From Pseudomonas ekonensis (GTDB taxonomy: Bacteria; Pseudomonadota; Gammaproteobacteria; Pseudomonadales; Pseudomonadaceae): a stretch of DNA of 64,000 nt. A program made the translations under genes and the position numbers. Below the pieces are notes generated by a model. It was not told where the DNA came from. It saw only the letters and a list, made by a program, of their open reading frames with translations, and ran no database searches. Every line of letters begins with the position of its first letter. Positions within the stretch are counted from its first letter, which is position 1. Positions 35,516 through 44,625 of the stretch are shown piece after piece. The stretch lies in NCBI RefSeq assembly GCF_019145435.1, contig NZ_JAHSTS010000002.1:682001-746000 (forward strand), read 5' to 3'.

Positions 35516-36253
35516 ATGAGCCAAACCGAACCGCTAGACCAGGATCCCGTGTTCCAGTTGAAGGGCAGCATGCTTGCCATCACCGTGCTGGAGCTGTCCC
35601 GCAACGACCTCGACAGCCTCGACCGGCAACTGGCGGCCAAAGTGGCCCAGGCCCCGAACTTCTTCAGCAACGCGCCGCTGGTCCTGGCCCTGGACAAACT
35701 GCCGCCGGGCGAAGGCGCGGTCGACCTGCCGGGACTGATGCGCGTGTGCCGCCAGCACGGCCTGCGCACCCTGGCGATCCGCGCCAGCCGCATCGAGGAC
35801 ATCGCCGCCGCCATCGCCATCGACATCCCGGTGCTGCCGCCGTCCGGCGCCCGCGAGCGGCCGCTGGAAGCGCCTGAGCCCGAGGTGAAGAAGCAGCCGG
35901 AAAAGGCGCCGGAGCCGGCCGTCAAGCCGACCCGCGTCATCACCTCGCCAGTACGCGGCGGCCAGCAGATCTACGCCCAGGGCGGCGATCTGGTGGTGAT
36001 CTCTTCGGTCAGCCCCGGGGCGGAACTTCTGGCCGACGGCAACATCCATGTATACGGCCCGATGCGCGGACGTGCGCTGGCCGGCGTCAAGGGCGACACC
36101 AAGGCGAGGATTTTCTGCCAGCAATTGAGCGCTGAACTGATCTCCATCGCAGGCCATTACAAGGTTTCCGAAGATTTGCGCCGCGACCCGCTGTGGGGCG
36201 CCGGCGTGCAGGTCAGCCTGTCGGGCGACGTGTTGAACATCATTCGGCTTTAA
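35516..36253 (+). CDS. minC: Septum site-determining protein MinC
   Basis: This 245-residue division inhibitor has an N-terminal FtsZ-interacting domain (about 10-105) and a Pro/Glu/Lys-rich linker (about 112-138). A C-terminal beta-helix domain binds MinD and FtsZ ([45 protein letters not shown]). It starts at 35516; the Shine-Dalgarno is weak. minD follows after 169 bases. Confidence 0.95.
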   Translation: MSQTEPLDQDPVFQLKGSMLAITVLELSRNDLDSLDRQLAAKVAQAPNFFSNAPLVLALDKLPPGEGAVDLPGLMRVCRQHGLRTLAIRASRIEDIAAAIAIDIPVLPPSGARERPLEAPEPEVKKQPEKAPEPAVKPTRVITSPVRGGQQIYAQGGDLVVISSVSPGAELLADGNIHVYGPMRGRALAGVKGDTKARIFCQQLSAELISIAGHYKVSEDLRRDPLWGAGVQVSLSGDVLNIIRL

Positions 36254-36422
36254 CGGATACTGCCGCATTTTCCAAGCATCTCTGAAACATAGCGAAAACG
36301 GCTCAAACGAAGTAGGAAAAAGGCCAAAAGCCGAATTCCAGCCAAGGCTGTCCGACTGCATTAGTTTTCAAGAGATGTTTTTCAGGGGCTGAACAGTCCT
36401 TCTTCCTTAGGGGTGAAACACC

Positions 36423-37235
36423 TTGGCCAAGATTCTCGTGGTTACATCCGGCAAGGGTGGTGTGGGTAAGACCACCACCAGCGCCGCTATCGGTACCGGC
36501 CTCGCACTGCGCGGGCACAAAACAGTCATCGTCGACTTCGACGTGGGCCTGCGTAACCTCGACCTGATCATGGGTTGCGAGCGTCGCGTGGTGTACGACT
36601 TCGTCAACGTGGTCAACGGCGAAGCCAACCTGCAGCAAGCCCTGATCAAGGACAAGCGCCTGGAGAACCTGTACGTGCTGGCCGCCAGCCAGACCCGTGA
36701 CAAGGACGCGCTGACCCAGGAAGGCGTGGAAAAGGTCCTGATGGAACTCAAGGACCAATTCGACTTCGTGGTCTGCGACTCCCCGGCGGGCATCGAAAAA
36801 GGCGCGCACCTGGCCATGTACTTCGCTGACGAAGCGATCGTCGTGACCAACCCTGAGGTTTCCTCGGTACGCGACTCCGACCGCATGCTGGGCCTGCTGG
36901 CCAGCAAGTCGCGCCGCGCCGAAAAAGGCGAAGAGCCGATCCAGGAACACCTGCTGATCACCCGCTACCACCCGGAGCGTGTCGAGAAGGGCGAAATGCT
37001 CGGCGTCGAAGACGTCAAGGAAATCCTCGCCGTCCGCCTGCTGGGCGTCATTCCGGAATCCCAGGCCGTGCTCAAGGCCTCCAACCAGGGCGTCCCGGTC
37101 ATCCTCGACGACCAGAGCGATGCCGGCCAGGCCTACAGCGACACCGTCGACCGTCTGCTGGGCAAGGAAAAAGAACACCGGTTCCTCAATGTCGAGAAGA
37201 AGGGATTCTTCGAGCGTCTGTTTGGAGGTAGGTAA
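36423..37235 (+). CDS. minD: Septum site-determining ATPase MinD (TTG start)
   Basis: This 270-residue ParA-type ATPase recruits MinC to the membrane. The deviant Walker A box is [10 protein letters not shown] (9-18); [13 protein letters not shown] forms the Walker B region, and the C-terminal amphipathic membrane helix is GFFERLFGG. The start is a TTG codon directly before GCC AAG (AKILVVTSG), with AGGGGTG nine bases upstream; no ATG or GTG gives the conserved N-terminus. Its TAA shares one base with the ATG of minE, so the two are coupled. Confidence 0.96.
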   Translation: MAKILVVTSGKGGVGKTTTSAAIGTGLALRGHKTVIVDFDVGLRNLDLIMGCERRVVYDFVNVVNGEANLQQALIKDKRLENLYVLAASQTRDKDALTQEGVEKVLMELKDQFDFVVCDSPAGIEKGAHLAMYFADEAIVVTNPEVSSVRDSDRMLGLLASKSRRAEKGEEPIQEHLLITRYHPERVEKGEMLGVEDVKEILAVRLLGVIPESQAVLKASNQGVPVILDDQSDAGQAYSDTVDRLLGKEKEHRFLNVEKKGFFERLFGGR

Positions 37236-37489
37236 TGAACCTTTTTGACTTCTTTCGTGCCAACAAGAAGCCCAGCACCGCCTCGGTAGCGAAAGAGCGT
37301 CTACAGATCATCGTGGCGCATGAACGCGGCCAGCGCAGCACCCCCGACTACCTGCCGTCCCTGCAGAAGGAACTGGTGGAAGTGATCCGCAAGTACGTCA
37401 ACATCGGCAACGACGACGTGCACGTGGCGCTGGAAAGCCAGGGCAGCTGCTCGATCCTGGAACTCAACATCACCCTGCCAGACCGCTGA
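37235..37489 (+). CDS. minE: Cell division topological specificity factor MinE
   Basis: This 84-residue protein stimulates MinD ATPase and drives pole-to-pole oscillation. It begins with the membrane-targeting [12 protein letters not shown], followed by the MinD-contact segment [17 protein letters not shown] and the dimerisation domain with [28 protein letters not shown] gives the ribosome binding site inside the minD end. A long hairpin follows. Confidence 0.97.
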   Translation: MNLFDFFRANKKPSTASVAKERLQIIVAHERGQRSTPDYLPSLQKELVEVIRKYVNIGNDDVHVALESQGSCSILELNITLPDR

Positions 37490-37506
37490 TCCGGCCTGAC
37501 GGGAAC

Positions 37507-37556
37507 GACGGCGGCTTCAGGCCCTTCCAGCGATGGAACGGCCTGAAGCCGCCGTC
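37507..37556. promoter_or_regulatory. Long GCGA-capped hairpin between minE and rluA
   Basis: A perfect 17-base stem (37507-37523 with 37540-37556) continues through one C-C mismatch into a five-base stem capped by the GNRA-type tetraloop GCGA. No T-run follows. It may stabilise the min mRNA, attenuate read-through to rluA or act as a processing site. Confidence 0.6.
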
Positions 37557-37580
37557 GGCATTTGTCACGAGACTGTTTTA

Positions 37581-38216
37581 ATGCCGCTGTCCAACATCCG
37601 CATCATCCATCAGGACGCCGCCATTCTGGTGGTCGACAAGCCCACCCTGCTGCTCTCGGTGCCCGGCCGGGCCGAGGACAACAAGGACTGCCTGATCACC
37701 CGCCTGCAGGAAAACGGCTACCCGGAAGCGCGAATCGTCCATCGGCTGGATTGGGAAACGTCCGGCATCATCCTGCTGGCCCGCGACCCCGACACCCACC
37801 GCGAACTGTCGCGCCAGTTCCACGACCGGGAAACCGAAAAGGCCTACACCGCCTTGTGCTGGGGCCAGCCGGAACTGGACAGCGGCAGCATCGACCTGCC
37901 CCTGCGCTACGACCCGCCGACCAAGCCGCGCCATGTCGTGGACCACGAGTTCGGCAAGCACGCCCTGACCTTCTGGCGCGTGCTGGAGCGTTGCGGCGAC
38001 TGGTGCCGCGTCGAGCTGACCCCGATCACCGGCCGCTCGCACCAGTTGCGCGTGCACATGCTGTCCATCGGGCATCCGCTGCTGGGCGACGGGCTCTATG
38101 CCCATCCGCAAGCCCTCGCGGCCTGGCCGCGCCTGTGCCTGCACGCCAGCATGCTCAGCTTCACCCACCCCCAGTCCGGCGAACGCTTGCGTTTCGAGTG
38201 CCCGGCTCCGTTCTAA
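37581..38216 (+). CDS. rluA: RluA-family pseudouridine synthase
   Basis: This 211-residue enzyme isomerises uridine in RNA. The catalytic motif HRLDWETSG is at 54-62 with Asp57. Further marks are KPTLLLSVPGR, a C-terminal PITGRSHQLRVHM, and HPLLGDGLY. Length and context behind minE match the RluA that modifies 23S rRNA and certain tRNA anticodon stems. There is no N-terminal S4 domain, as expected for RluA. The start at 37581 lies 25 bases after the hairpin; the Shine-Dalgarno is weak. Confidence 0.9.
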   Translation: MPLSNIRIIHQDAAILVVDKPTLLLSVPGRAEDNKDCLITRLQENGYPEARIVHRLDWETSGIILLARDPDTHRELSRQFHDRETEKAYTALCWGQPELDSGSIDLPLRYDPPTKPRHVVDHEFGKHALTFWRVLERCGDWCRVELTPITGRSHQLRVHMLSIGHPLLGDGLYAHPQALAAWPRLCLHASMLSFTHPQSGERLRFECPAPF

Positions 38217-38268
38217 GCGCCGCCCAGAGGGGCAGTCGCCTGTATTGAGACAAGGATTTTTGTTCCGG

Positions 38269-39369
38269 ATGAGCGGTATCGATCCCCTGGCAACACCCGT
38301 CAAGAAAACCCGTCACCAACTGCTTTACCTGATTTACGGCAACCAGGATGTGTACCGGCGCGAAGCCAAGTTCAGCATCCTCACCGCCCTGTCCCAGGCC
38401 AAGAACGGCAAGCGCCCGGCGATCCGGATCCTCACCGACCGGCCGCAGGACTACGCCGGCTGGCCGGTGGACACCATCCTGCTGGACGAACAGACCCTGA
38501 CCCGCTGGCAAGGCAGCCACGGCTACCACCACCGGCGCAAGGCCTGCGCGATCGCCGCCGGCCTGCAACTGGCGCAGAAGACCCTGTTCGTCGACACCGA
38601 CACGCTGTTCACCAGCGACCCCAACCGGTTGTTCCAGCACATCACCCCCGGCCAGTCGGTGATGGACCGCTTCGAGTACGACTGGAAAGACGTGCACCAG
38701 CGCCAGGATTACCTCAAGCTCGCCCGCGACCTCGATGCCCACGGCGTGACGCCCGACAACGGCTTCAAGCTCTACAACAGCGGCCTGTGCGGGGTCACCG
38801 ACAGCGACTCGGCGCTGTTCGAGGAGTCGATCCGCCTGATCGACGAATGGACCGCCGGCGGCTTCGAGATCCACACCATCGAGCAGATCGCCTTGTCGTA
38901 CGCCATGCGCAAGCGTCCGGTGGTGGAGGCGCGCAAGCACATCTACCACTACTTCGCGGAGAAGCGCTTCTTCCATGCGATGCAGGCGTACTTCTTCTCC
39001 CAGCACGGCGAAGCGTTCAGCCAGCGCCTGGTGGACCTGTGCACCGATGTGCCGCGGGCCAAGCCGTTCCCGTCGGCCTGGCAACGCCTGAAGATCAAAT
39101 GGAAGCTGCGCAACCAGAGCGGCACCTTGCGCAAGGTCGGCCGCGACTTGCTGTACGGCAGCGCGGCGCCGGACCATCCGTACTACACCGCTTGCCGCCA
39201 TGAATGGTGGGAATGCGCGTCGCGGGAAATCCTGCGCTGGGACGAAAGCCGCCGGAAAAAGCTGCTGGACCATCCTCGCTGGCCGCAGCAACTGCCGCGT
39301 CCGGACAAGCCCGAAGACGAAAAGATCATCATGAGCTACCTGAAGAAGCGGGTGTCGGCGGCCCGCTGA
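38269..39369 (+). CDS. GT-A type glycosyltransferase-like protein
   Basis: This 366-residue protein resembles GT8-like or related nucleotide-sugar transferases. It begins with a LLYLIYGNQDVYRREAKFSIL strand-helix unit, has the metal-binding DXD motif as DTD (109-111) in TLFVDTDTLF, and YNSGLCGV near 170-177 in the acceptor region. The C-terminal 110 residues are helical and basic. No signal peptide or membrane helix is seen. Neither donor nor acceptor is evident, and no cell-wall or polysaccharide genes are adjacent. AAGGA lies about 13 bases before the ATG at 38269. Confidence 0.75.
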   Translation: MSGIDPLATPVKKTRHQLLYLIYGNQDVYRREAKFSILTALSQAKNGKRPAIRILTDRPQDYAGWPVDTILLDEQTLTRWQGSHGYHHRRKACAIAAGLQLAQKTLFVDTDTLFTSDPNRLFQHITPGQSVMDRFEYDWKDVHQRQDYLKLARDLDAHGVTPDNGFKLYNSGLCGVTDSDSALFEESIRLIDEWTAGGFEIHTIEQIALSYAMRKRPVVEARKHIYHYFAEKRFFHAMQAYFFSQHGEAFSQRLVDLCTDVPRAKPFPSAWQRLKIKWKLRNQSGTLRKVGRDLLYGSAAPDHPYYTACRHEWWECASREILRWDESRRKKLLDHPRWPQQLPRPDKPEDEKIIMSYLKKRVSAAR

Positions 39370-39394
39370 GCCGGTTGCATTGCCCTTTGGTGCC

Positions 39395-39472
39395 TTTCGC
39401 CAGCAGGCAGGCTTCCACAGAAAAGCGGCGGGCAGGTGTGTTGCCCGTCGCGGGCAAGCCCGCTCCCACAGG
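39395..39472. repeat. REP pair upstream of the aminopeptidase gene
   Basis: TTTCGCCAGCAGGCAGGCTTCC (39395-) and CGTCGCGGGCAAGCCCGCTCCC (39446-) are REP copies; unlike a REPIN both read in the same direction. Confidence 0.75.
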
Positions 39473-39605
39473 TTTGCGGGCGCCAGCCTGCCGGCGTGGC
39501 GCCGGACCAGGCACCGCAAGGCCACGACCAAGACAGTTGCGCCCGCATGTCCCCAGCCTCGGACCGATGGGGTAAACTCCCGCCCATCGCTGTCTGGAGC
39601 CTCTT

Positions 39606-40895
39606 ATGCGCGAAGAGTTGAACCAAGGCCTGATCGACTTCCTCAAGGCCTCCCCTACCCCGTTCCACGCCACCGCCAGCCTTGCCCAACGCCTGGAGGC
39701 CGCCGGTTACGTGCGCCTCGACGAGCGCGAGCCGTGGCACACCGAAGCCAACGGCCGTTACTACGTCACCCGTAACGACTCCTCGATCATCGCCATCAAG
39801 ATGGGCCGCCACTCGCCGCTGCACGACGGCATCCGCCTGGTCGGCGCCCACACCGACAGCCCGTGCCTGCGGGTCAAGCCGCAGCCGGAACTGCAGCGCC
39901 AAGGCTTCTGGCAGCTGGGCGTCGAAGTCTACGGCGGCGCGCTGCTGGCGCCGTGGTTCGACCGCGACCTGTCGCTGGCCGGCCGCGTCACCTTCCGCCG
40001 CGACGGCAAGGTCGAAAGCCAGCTGATCGACTTCAAGGCGCCGATCGCGATCATCCCTAACCTGGCGATCCACCTCAACCGCGAAGCCAACCAGGGCTGG
40101 GCGATCAACGCACAGACCGAACTGCCGCCGGTGCTGGCGCAGTTCGCCGGCGACGAGCGCGTGGACTTCCGCGCCGTGCTCACCGACCAGCTGGCCCGCG
40201 AACACGGCCTCAACGCCGATGTGGTGCTCGACTACGAGCTGAGCTTCTACGACACCCAGAGCGCCGCCGTCATCGGCCTGCACGGCGACTTCATCGCCGG
40301 CGCCCGCCTGGACAACCTGCTGTCGTGCTACGCCGGCCTGCAGGCCCTGCTCAACGCCGACACCGAAGAGACCTGCGTGCTGGTGTGCAACGACCACGAA
40401 GAGGTCGGCTCCTGCTCGGCCTGCGGCGCCGACGGCCCGATGCTGGAGCAGACCCTGCGCCGCCTGCTGCCCGAAGGCGACGAGTTCGTGCGCACCATCC
40501 AGAAGTCCCTGCTGGTCTCGGCCGACAACGCCCACGGCGTGCACCCCAACTACGCCGAGAAGCATGACGGCAACCACGGCCCGAAACTCAACGCCGGCCC
40601 GGTGATCAAGGTCAACAACAACCAGCGCTACGCCACCAACAGCGAAACCGCCGGGTTCTTCCGCCACCTGTGCATGGCCGAAGAAGTGCCGGTGCAAAGC
40701 TTCGTGGTGCGCAGCGACATGGGCTGCGGCTCGACCATCGGCCCGATCACCGCCAGCCACCTGGGCGTGCGCACCGTCGACATCGGCCTGCCGACGTTCG
40801 CCATGCACTCGATCCGCGAACTGTGCGGCAGCCATGACCTGGCGCACCTGGTCAAGGTGCTGAGCGCGTTCTACGCCAGCCGCGAACTGCCGTAA
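39606..40895 (+). CDS. apeB: M18 family aspartyl-type aminopeptidase
   Basis: This 429-residue metalloaminopeptidase removes N-terminal, preferably acidic, residues. The dizinc site is visible: His82 in [13 protein letters not shown], Asp in [12 protein letters not shown], the Glu pair in [18 protein letters not shown], and a C-terminal His in [29 protein letters not shown] and [14 protein letters not shown] are also characteristic. The start at 39606 is preceded by GGAGCCTCTT. It is transcribed alone; the next small gene follows after 195 bases with a repeat element between. Confidence 0.94.
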   Translation: MREELNQGLIDFLKASPTPFHATASLAQRLEAAGYVRLDEREPWHTEANGRYYVTRNDSSIIAIKMGRHSPLHDGIRLVGAHTDSPCLRVKPQPELQRQGFWQLGVEVYGGALLAPWFDRDLSLAGRVTFRRDGKVESQLIDFKAPIAIIPNLAIHLNREANQGWAINAQTELPPVLAQFAGDERVDFRAVLTDQLAREHGLNADVVLDYELSFYDTQSAAVIGLHGDFIAGARLDNLLSCYAGLQALLNADTEETCVLVCNDHEEVGSCSACGADGPMLEQTLRRLLPEGDEFVRTIQKSLLVSADNAHGVHPNYAEKHDGNHGPKLNAGPVIKVNNNQRYATNSETAGFFRHLCMAEEVPVQSFVVRSDMGCGSTIGPITASHLGVRTVDIGLPTFAMHSIRELCGSHDLAHLVKVLSAFYASRELP

Positions 40896-40900
40896 CCCGC

Positions 40901-41020
40901 CCTTGCTCCCGCCGGGCTGCAAGGCAGCACCGAAACCCGAGCATGCGATGCCGCAGGCACACCGCATGCCCGGGTTTACGGTCGCTGCGCAACCGGGCGG
41001 CAGCAAACGCCCTCGCCACA
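40901..41020. repeat. Second-family inverted repeat element
   Basis: Outer arms CTTGCTCCCGCCGGGCTGC and a GGGCGGCAGCAAACGCCCTCGCCACA end recall the element at 61265-61357 in opposite orientation. Inside, AAACCCGAGCATGCG (40933-40947) and CGCATGCCCGGGTTT (40963-40977) form a 15-base stem with one mismatch. Confidence 0.65.
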
Positions 41021-41090
41021 AAGGCCTTTGTCCTCCGCCGGGCAAAATCCCACCTAGACTTGAACCATCCCCTTCGACAAGGCAGTCGCC

Positions 41091-41267
41091 ATGATCTCGA
41101 TGTCATCGTTCCACGCCATGCTCATTCCGATCCTGTCGGGCATGATCCTGCTCGCCATCGGCTTCAACTTCCGCGACAAGAACGCCGGCGTGTTCGCCAT
41201 GTGGGTCGGCATGCTGATGATCCTGGCCACCGTGGTCTACAAGATCCTGGCCAAACTCAACGAATGA
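41091..41267 (+). CDS. Small two-helix membrane protein (58 aa)
   Basis: This 58-residue protein runs MISMSSFHAMLIPILSGMI to a C-terminal YKILAKLNE. Two hydrophobic helices (about 8-24 and 33-50) are joined by the polar turn NFRDKNAG. AAGG lies about 12 bases before the ATG. Codon use is Pseudomonas-like, and P. aeruginosa has, as I recall, a small hypothetical gene at the same place after the aminopeptidase. Function unknown. It precedes the mechanosensitive channel gene by 75 bases on the same strand and may be co-transcribed. Confidence 0.7.
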   Translation: MISMSSFHAMLIPILSGMILLAIGFNFRDKNAGVFAMWVGMLMILATVVYKILAKLNE

Positions 41268-41342
41268 GCCGCGCTGCGCTCGCATTGGCTCCGGCGGGCT
41301 CGTACACTCGCCCGATCCGCCCCTTGCGAGGTTGACTGCCCC

Positions 41343-43502
41343 GTGTTCGCCCGTCTCTTCACCCTGCCCTGCCTGTTTCTTGTGTGCCTGATGTCGTTGC
41401 TGCCGCTGGCGCCGGCCGGGGCGGTCGGCCTGCCGGGCATCCTCAACGGCGCGAACAAGGCCCAGCCCGAAGCCCAGGAACCGCTGGGCCAGTCGCTGGA
41501 CGAAGTCATCAAGTCGCTGGAAAACGATCAGCAGCGCGCCCGCTTGCTGACGGACCTGAAGAAACTGCGCGACGCCACGCAAAAGGCCCAGGCCACCCCG
41601 GAAGAAGGCGTGCTGGGCCTGATCGGCGGCACCCTGGCCAACTTCGAGAAGCAGTTTTCCGGCGCCGACAGCCCGCTCAGCCGCTGGCTCGCCGAATTCG
41701 ACCAGGCCCAGGACGAGCTGGCTGCCCTGATGGTGCCCGCCAGCGAATGGGTGCCGATCATCTTCGCCTTCGCCGTGATCCTCGCGGTCTGGAGCCTGCT
41801 CGCCGCCGCGCTGATCTGGCTCGGGCACCGGGTGCGCCTGCGCTTCGGCCTCACCGAAGAACTGCCGCAGCACCCCAAGGCCCTCGACATGCTGCGCTTC
41901 GCCTTGCGCAAGCTCGGGCCGTGGATGATCGCGCTGGTGATGACCGTCTACATGAGCTACGCCCTGCCGTCGTCGCTGGGCAAGAGCCTGGCGATGGTGC
42001 TGGCGTATGCCCTGGTGGTGGGCACCTGTTTCTCGGCGATCTGCGTGATCGCCTTTTCCCTGCTCGACGGGCCGCACCGCCACCGTGCGCTGTACATCCT
42101 GCGGCATCAGGCGTTCCGGCCGCTGTGGCTGATCGGCAGCTTCGCCGCGTTCGGCGAAGCCCTGAACGATCCGCGCCTGATCGCCAGCCTCGGCGCGCAT
42201 CTGGCGCATACCGCCGCCACGGTCGCCAATGTCCTCGCCGCCCTGTTCACCGCGCTGTTCATCCTGCGCTTCCGGCGGCCCATCGCCCACCTGATCCGCA
42301 ACCAGCCGCTGTCCCGCCGCCTGACCCGCCGCGCCCTCAGCGACACCATCGAGATCCTGGGCACGTTCTGGTACGTCCCGGCGCTGGTGCTGGTCGGCAT
42401 TTCGCTGTTCGCCACGTTCATTTCCGCCGGCGACACCAGCACCGCATTGCGCCAGTCGCTGATCTGCACCGTGCTGCTGGTGCTGTGCATGGTCATCAAC
42501 GGTCTGGTGCGCCGTCACGCGCTCAAGCCGCAGCGCGGGCCGAAGCGCCATGCGTTCTATTCCGAGCGCCTCAAGGGCTTTTTCTACACCCTCGCCCACC
42601 TGGCGGTGTGGCTGGCGTTCATCGAGCTGGGCCTGCGGGTGTGGGGCAAGTCGCTGATCGGCTTCACCGAAGGCGAAGGCCACGACGTCAGCGTCAAGCT
42701 GTTCAGCCTGATCGGCACCCTGATCTTCGCCTGGCTGATCTGGATCCTCAGCGACACCGCCGTGCACCACGCCCTCACCCGCTCGCGCAAGGGCCTGGCC
42801 AACACCCGGGCGCAGACGATGATGCCGCTGATCCGCAACGTGCTGTTCGTGGCGATCTTCATCGTGGCCCTGATCGTCGCCCTGGCCAACATGGGCATGA
42901 ACGTCACGCCGCTGCTGGCCGGTGCGGGCGTGATCGGCCTGGCCATCGGCTTCGGTGCGCAGTCGCTGGTGGCGGACCTGATCACCGGGTTGTTCATCAT
43001 CATCGAAGACTCGCTGGCCATCGACGACTACGTGGACGTCGGCGGCCACCTGGGCACCGTCGAAGGGCTGACCATCCGCACCGTGCGCCTGCGGGACATC
43101 GACGGCATCGTGCACACCATCCCGTTCAGCGAAATCAAGAGCATCAAGAACTACTCCCGCGAGTTCGGCTACGCGATCTTCCGGGTCGCGGTGCCGTACA
43201 ACATGGACATCGACGAGGCGATGAAGCTGATGCGCGAGGTCGGCCAGAAGATGCGCACCGATCCCCTGCAGCGCCGCAACATCTGGTCGCCGCTGGAGTT
43301 TCAGGGGGTGGAGAGCTTCGAGTCCGGCAACGCGATCCTGCGGGCGCGCTTCAAGACCGCGCCGATCAAGCAATGGGAAGTCTCACGGGCGTTCAACCTG
43401 TCGCTCAAGCGCCACCTGGACGAAGCCGGGCTGGACCTGGCGACGCCGCGCATGAGCGTGCAGGTGGTGACGGCCGGGGGCGCAGAGCCGAAACCGGATT
43501 AA
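41343..43502 (+). CDS. MscS-family mechanosensitive channel (YbiO/MscM type)
   Basis: This 719-residue protein starts with GTG and a signal peptide (FARLFTLPCLFLVCLMSLLPLAPAG). A periplasmic segment (about 30-130) and around ten membrane helices follow. The MscS core is at about 505-640: ANMGMNVTPLLAGAGVIGLAIGFGAQSLVADLITGLFII forms the pore helix, then DDYVDVGGHLGTVEGLTIRTVRLRD the beta domain. It should open under membrane tension and release solutes during osmotic downshock. Length is close to E. coli YbiO. The converging gntR gene ends 59 bases beyond its stop. Confidence 0.92.
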   Translation: MFARLFTLPCLFLVCLMSLLPLAPAGAVGLPGILNGANKAQPEAQEPLGQSLDEVIKSLENDQQRARLLTDLKKLRDATQKAQATPEEGVLGLIGGTLANFEKQFSGADSPLSRWLAEFDQAQDELAALMVPASEWVPIIFAFAVILAVWSLLAAALIWLGHRVRLRFGLTEELPQHPKALDMLRFALRKLGPWMIALVMTVYMSYALPSSLGKSLAMVLAYALVVGTCFSAICVIAFSLLDGPHRHRALYILRHQAFRPLWLIGSFAAFGEALNDPRLIASLGAHLAHTAATVANVLAALFTALFILRFRRPIAHLIRNQPLSRRLTRRALSDTIEILGTFWYVPALVLVGISLFATFISAGDTSTALRQSLICTVLLVLCMVINGLVRRHALKPQRGPKRHAFYSERLKGFFYTLAHLAVWLAFIELGLRVWGKSLIGFTEGEGHDVSVKLFSLIGTLIFAWLIWILSDTAVHHALTRSRKGLANTRAQTMMPLIRNVLFVAIFIVALIVALANMGMNVTPLLAGAGVIGLAIGFGAQSLVADLITGLFIIIEDSLAIDDYVDVGGHLGTVEGLTIRTVRLRDIDGIVHTIPFSEIKSIKNYSREFGYAIFRVAVPYNMDIDEAMKLMREVGQKMRTDPLQRRNIWSPLEFQGVESFESGNAILRARFKTAPIKQWEVSRAFNLSLKRHLDEAGLDLATPRMSVQVVTAGGAEPKPD

Positions 43503-43511
43503 CCGGGGCCC

Positions 43512-43539
43512 CGCCATCGCGAGCCTGCCGGCGATGGCG
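43512..43539. repeat. REP-like palindrome between converging genes
   Basis: CGCCATCGC and GCGATGGCG are perfect nine-base arms with a ten-base loop, located between the channel gene and the minus-strand gntR gene. Confidence 0.6.
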
Positions 43540-43560
43540 TCGGCAAGCGCACCGATTCAG

Positions 43561-44274
43561 TCAGACCACATCGACGCCGACATGGATCGCGTCATGCCGC
43601 CAGAACTCCAGGTCGCAGTCGATCAGCCGCTCGTGCTGGTCGTAGTTGACCCGGGCGATCCGCAGGCCCGGGCTGCCCACCGACACCCGCAGCGCCGCCG
43701 CAGCATCCACCGACAGCGAGGTCGGCACGATCTCGAACCGCACCCGTCCGTAGTGCAGGTCGTAGTTGCGCGCGTACAGCTCGGTGATCGACTGGTTCAG
43801 GTCGCAGTCCAGGATGCCCGGAAAATACTGCGGGTTCAGGTAGTGCTCCACATACAGCACCAGCCGCCCGTCGATGCGCCGCGACCGGCAGATCTGGATC
43901 ACGCTCGACAGCGCCGGCAGTTGCAGCCAGGCGCACACCGCCGCCGACGCCGGCTGCAGCCGCGCCGAAATCACCTCGGTCGACGGCACCCGCCCCTGGG
44001 CGCTGACCATCGCATGGAAGTGGCTGCGCTGCATCAGGTTGTAGGCCAGGCGCGGCGGCGACACGAACCAGCCACGGCGCTCCTCGCGGTAGATCTGCCC
44101 TTGGGCCTCCAACTGCAGCAACGCCTCGCGCACCGTGATCCGGGTGGTGCCGAACAGCTCGCTGAGCTTGCGCTCGGCCGGCAGTTTGCTGCCGGGCGCC
44201 AGCAGGCCGTGGTTCATCTGCTCCTGAAGGATCTGGCAAATGGCTGTCACCGCTTTTGTTGCCTCATCGCGCAT
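43561..44274 (-). CDS. GntR/HutC-family regulator with UTRA domain
   Basis: This 237-residue repressor has a winged helix at about 15-75 (GSKLPAERKLSELFGTTRITVREALLQLEAQGQIYREERRGWFV) and a UTRA ligand domain at about 95-232 (VPSTEVISARLQPAS, YVEHYLNPQYFPGILD). It resembles the regulators found beside phosphonate transport genes. The ATG at 44274 follows a TTG that would add one codon. It is divergent from the ABC operon, and CTAGACCA-type operator candidates lie 15 bases before its own start and 47 bases before the operon's first start. The ligand is likely the transported compound or its product. Confidence 0.88.
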   Translation of the reverse strand: MRDEATKAVTAICQILQEQMNHGLLAPGSKLPAERKLSELFGTTRITVREALLQLEAQGQIYREERRGWFVSPPRLAYNLMQRSHFHAMVSAQGRVPSTEVISARLQPASAAVCAWLQLPALSSVIQICRSRRIDGRLVLYVEHYLNPQYFPGILDCDLNQSITELYARNYDLHYGRVRFEIVPTSLSVDAAAALRVSVGSPGLRIARVNYDQHERLIDCDLEFWRHDAIHVGVDVV

Positions 44275-44288
44275 CAACGTTACCTATC

Positions 44289-44300
44289 TGGACTAGACCA
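44289..44300. promoter_or_regulatory. GntR operator candidate A (TGGACTAGACCA)
   Basis: A palindrome with one mismatched central pair (TGG-A-CTAG-A-CCA), 15 bases upstream of the gntR start, suited to autoregulation. It is close to the TGGTATAGACCA operator described for mycobacterial PhnF. Confidence 0.6.
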
Positions 44301-44566
44301 GCACTGTTTCGGGGCAGAACCGCGCTGCAAAACCGGCTCATCACTGAATGCAAAGCCTAGGCAGCGCAGATGACCGGGAGATGACAAAACCGCCCGGCGG
44401 TCACGTTCACAGCCTGCAATACATCGGCCAAGTCCTTTGCGGGCCGGGCTTCGGCCATGGTCTACGCTTACCGGGCAGCCTGCGACGGCCCGCAGAAAAA
44501 AACACCGCCGGACGGTCGCCGACATCAAAGTGTCATCCAGCCCCCTTAGATTGGCTCAGGTATTGC

Positions 44567-44578
44567 TGACCTAGACCA
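44567..44578. promoter_or_regulatory. GntR operator candidate B (TGACCTAGACCA)
   Basis: Shares the CTAGACCA half with site A and lies 47 bases before the substrate-binding protein start, where it could block transcription of the ABC operon. Confidence 0.6.
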
Positions 44579-44625
44579 ACACACACCGCAATCGCAGCGT
44601 TGAACACGACCCAAGGAGCTTCGGA

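Larger units (their letters stand above)
44275..44625. other. 351-base divergent control region of the ABC operon
   Basis: No gene is seen. It carries the two CTAGACCA sites at 44289-44300 and 44567-44578 and must hold the promoters of gntR and the ABC operon. Confidence 0.65.

Noticed and set aside
41103..43373. 756-residue open frame on the minus strand
   Set aside because: It lies exactly opposite the MscS-family channel gene. Its product is rich in His, Gln, Arg and Asp, as expected of an antisense shadow at high GC, and it has no ribosome binding site or domain.
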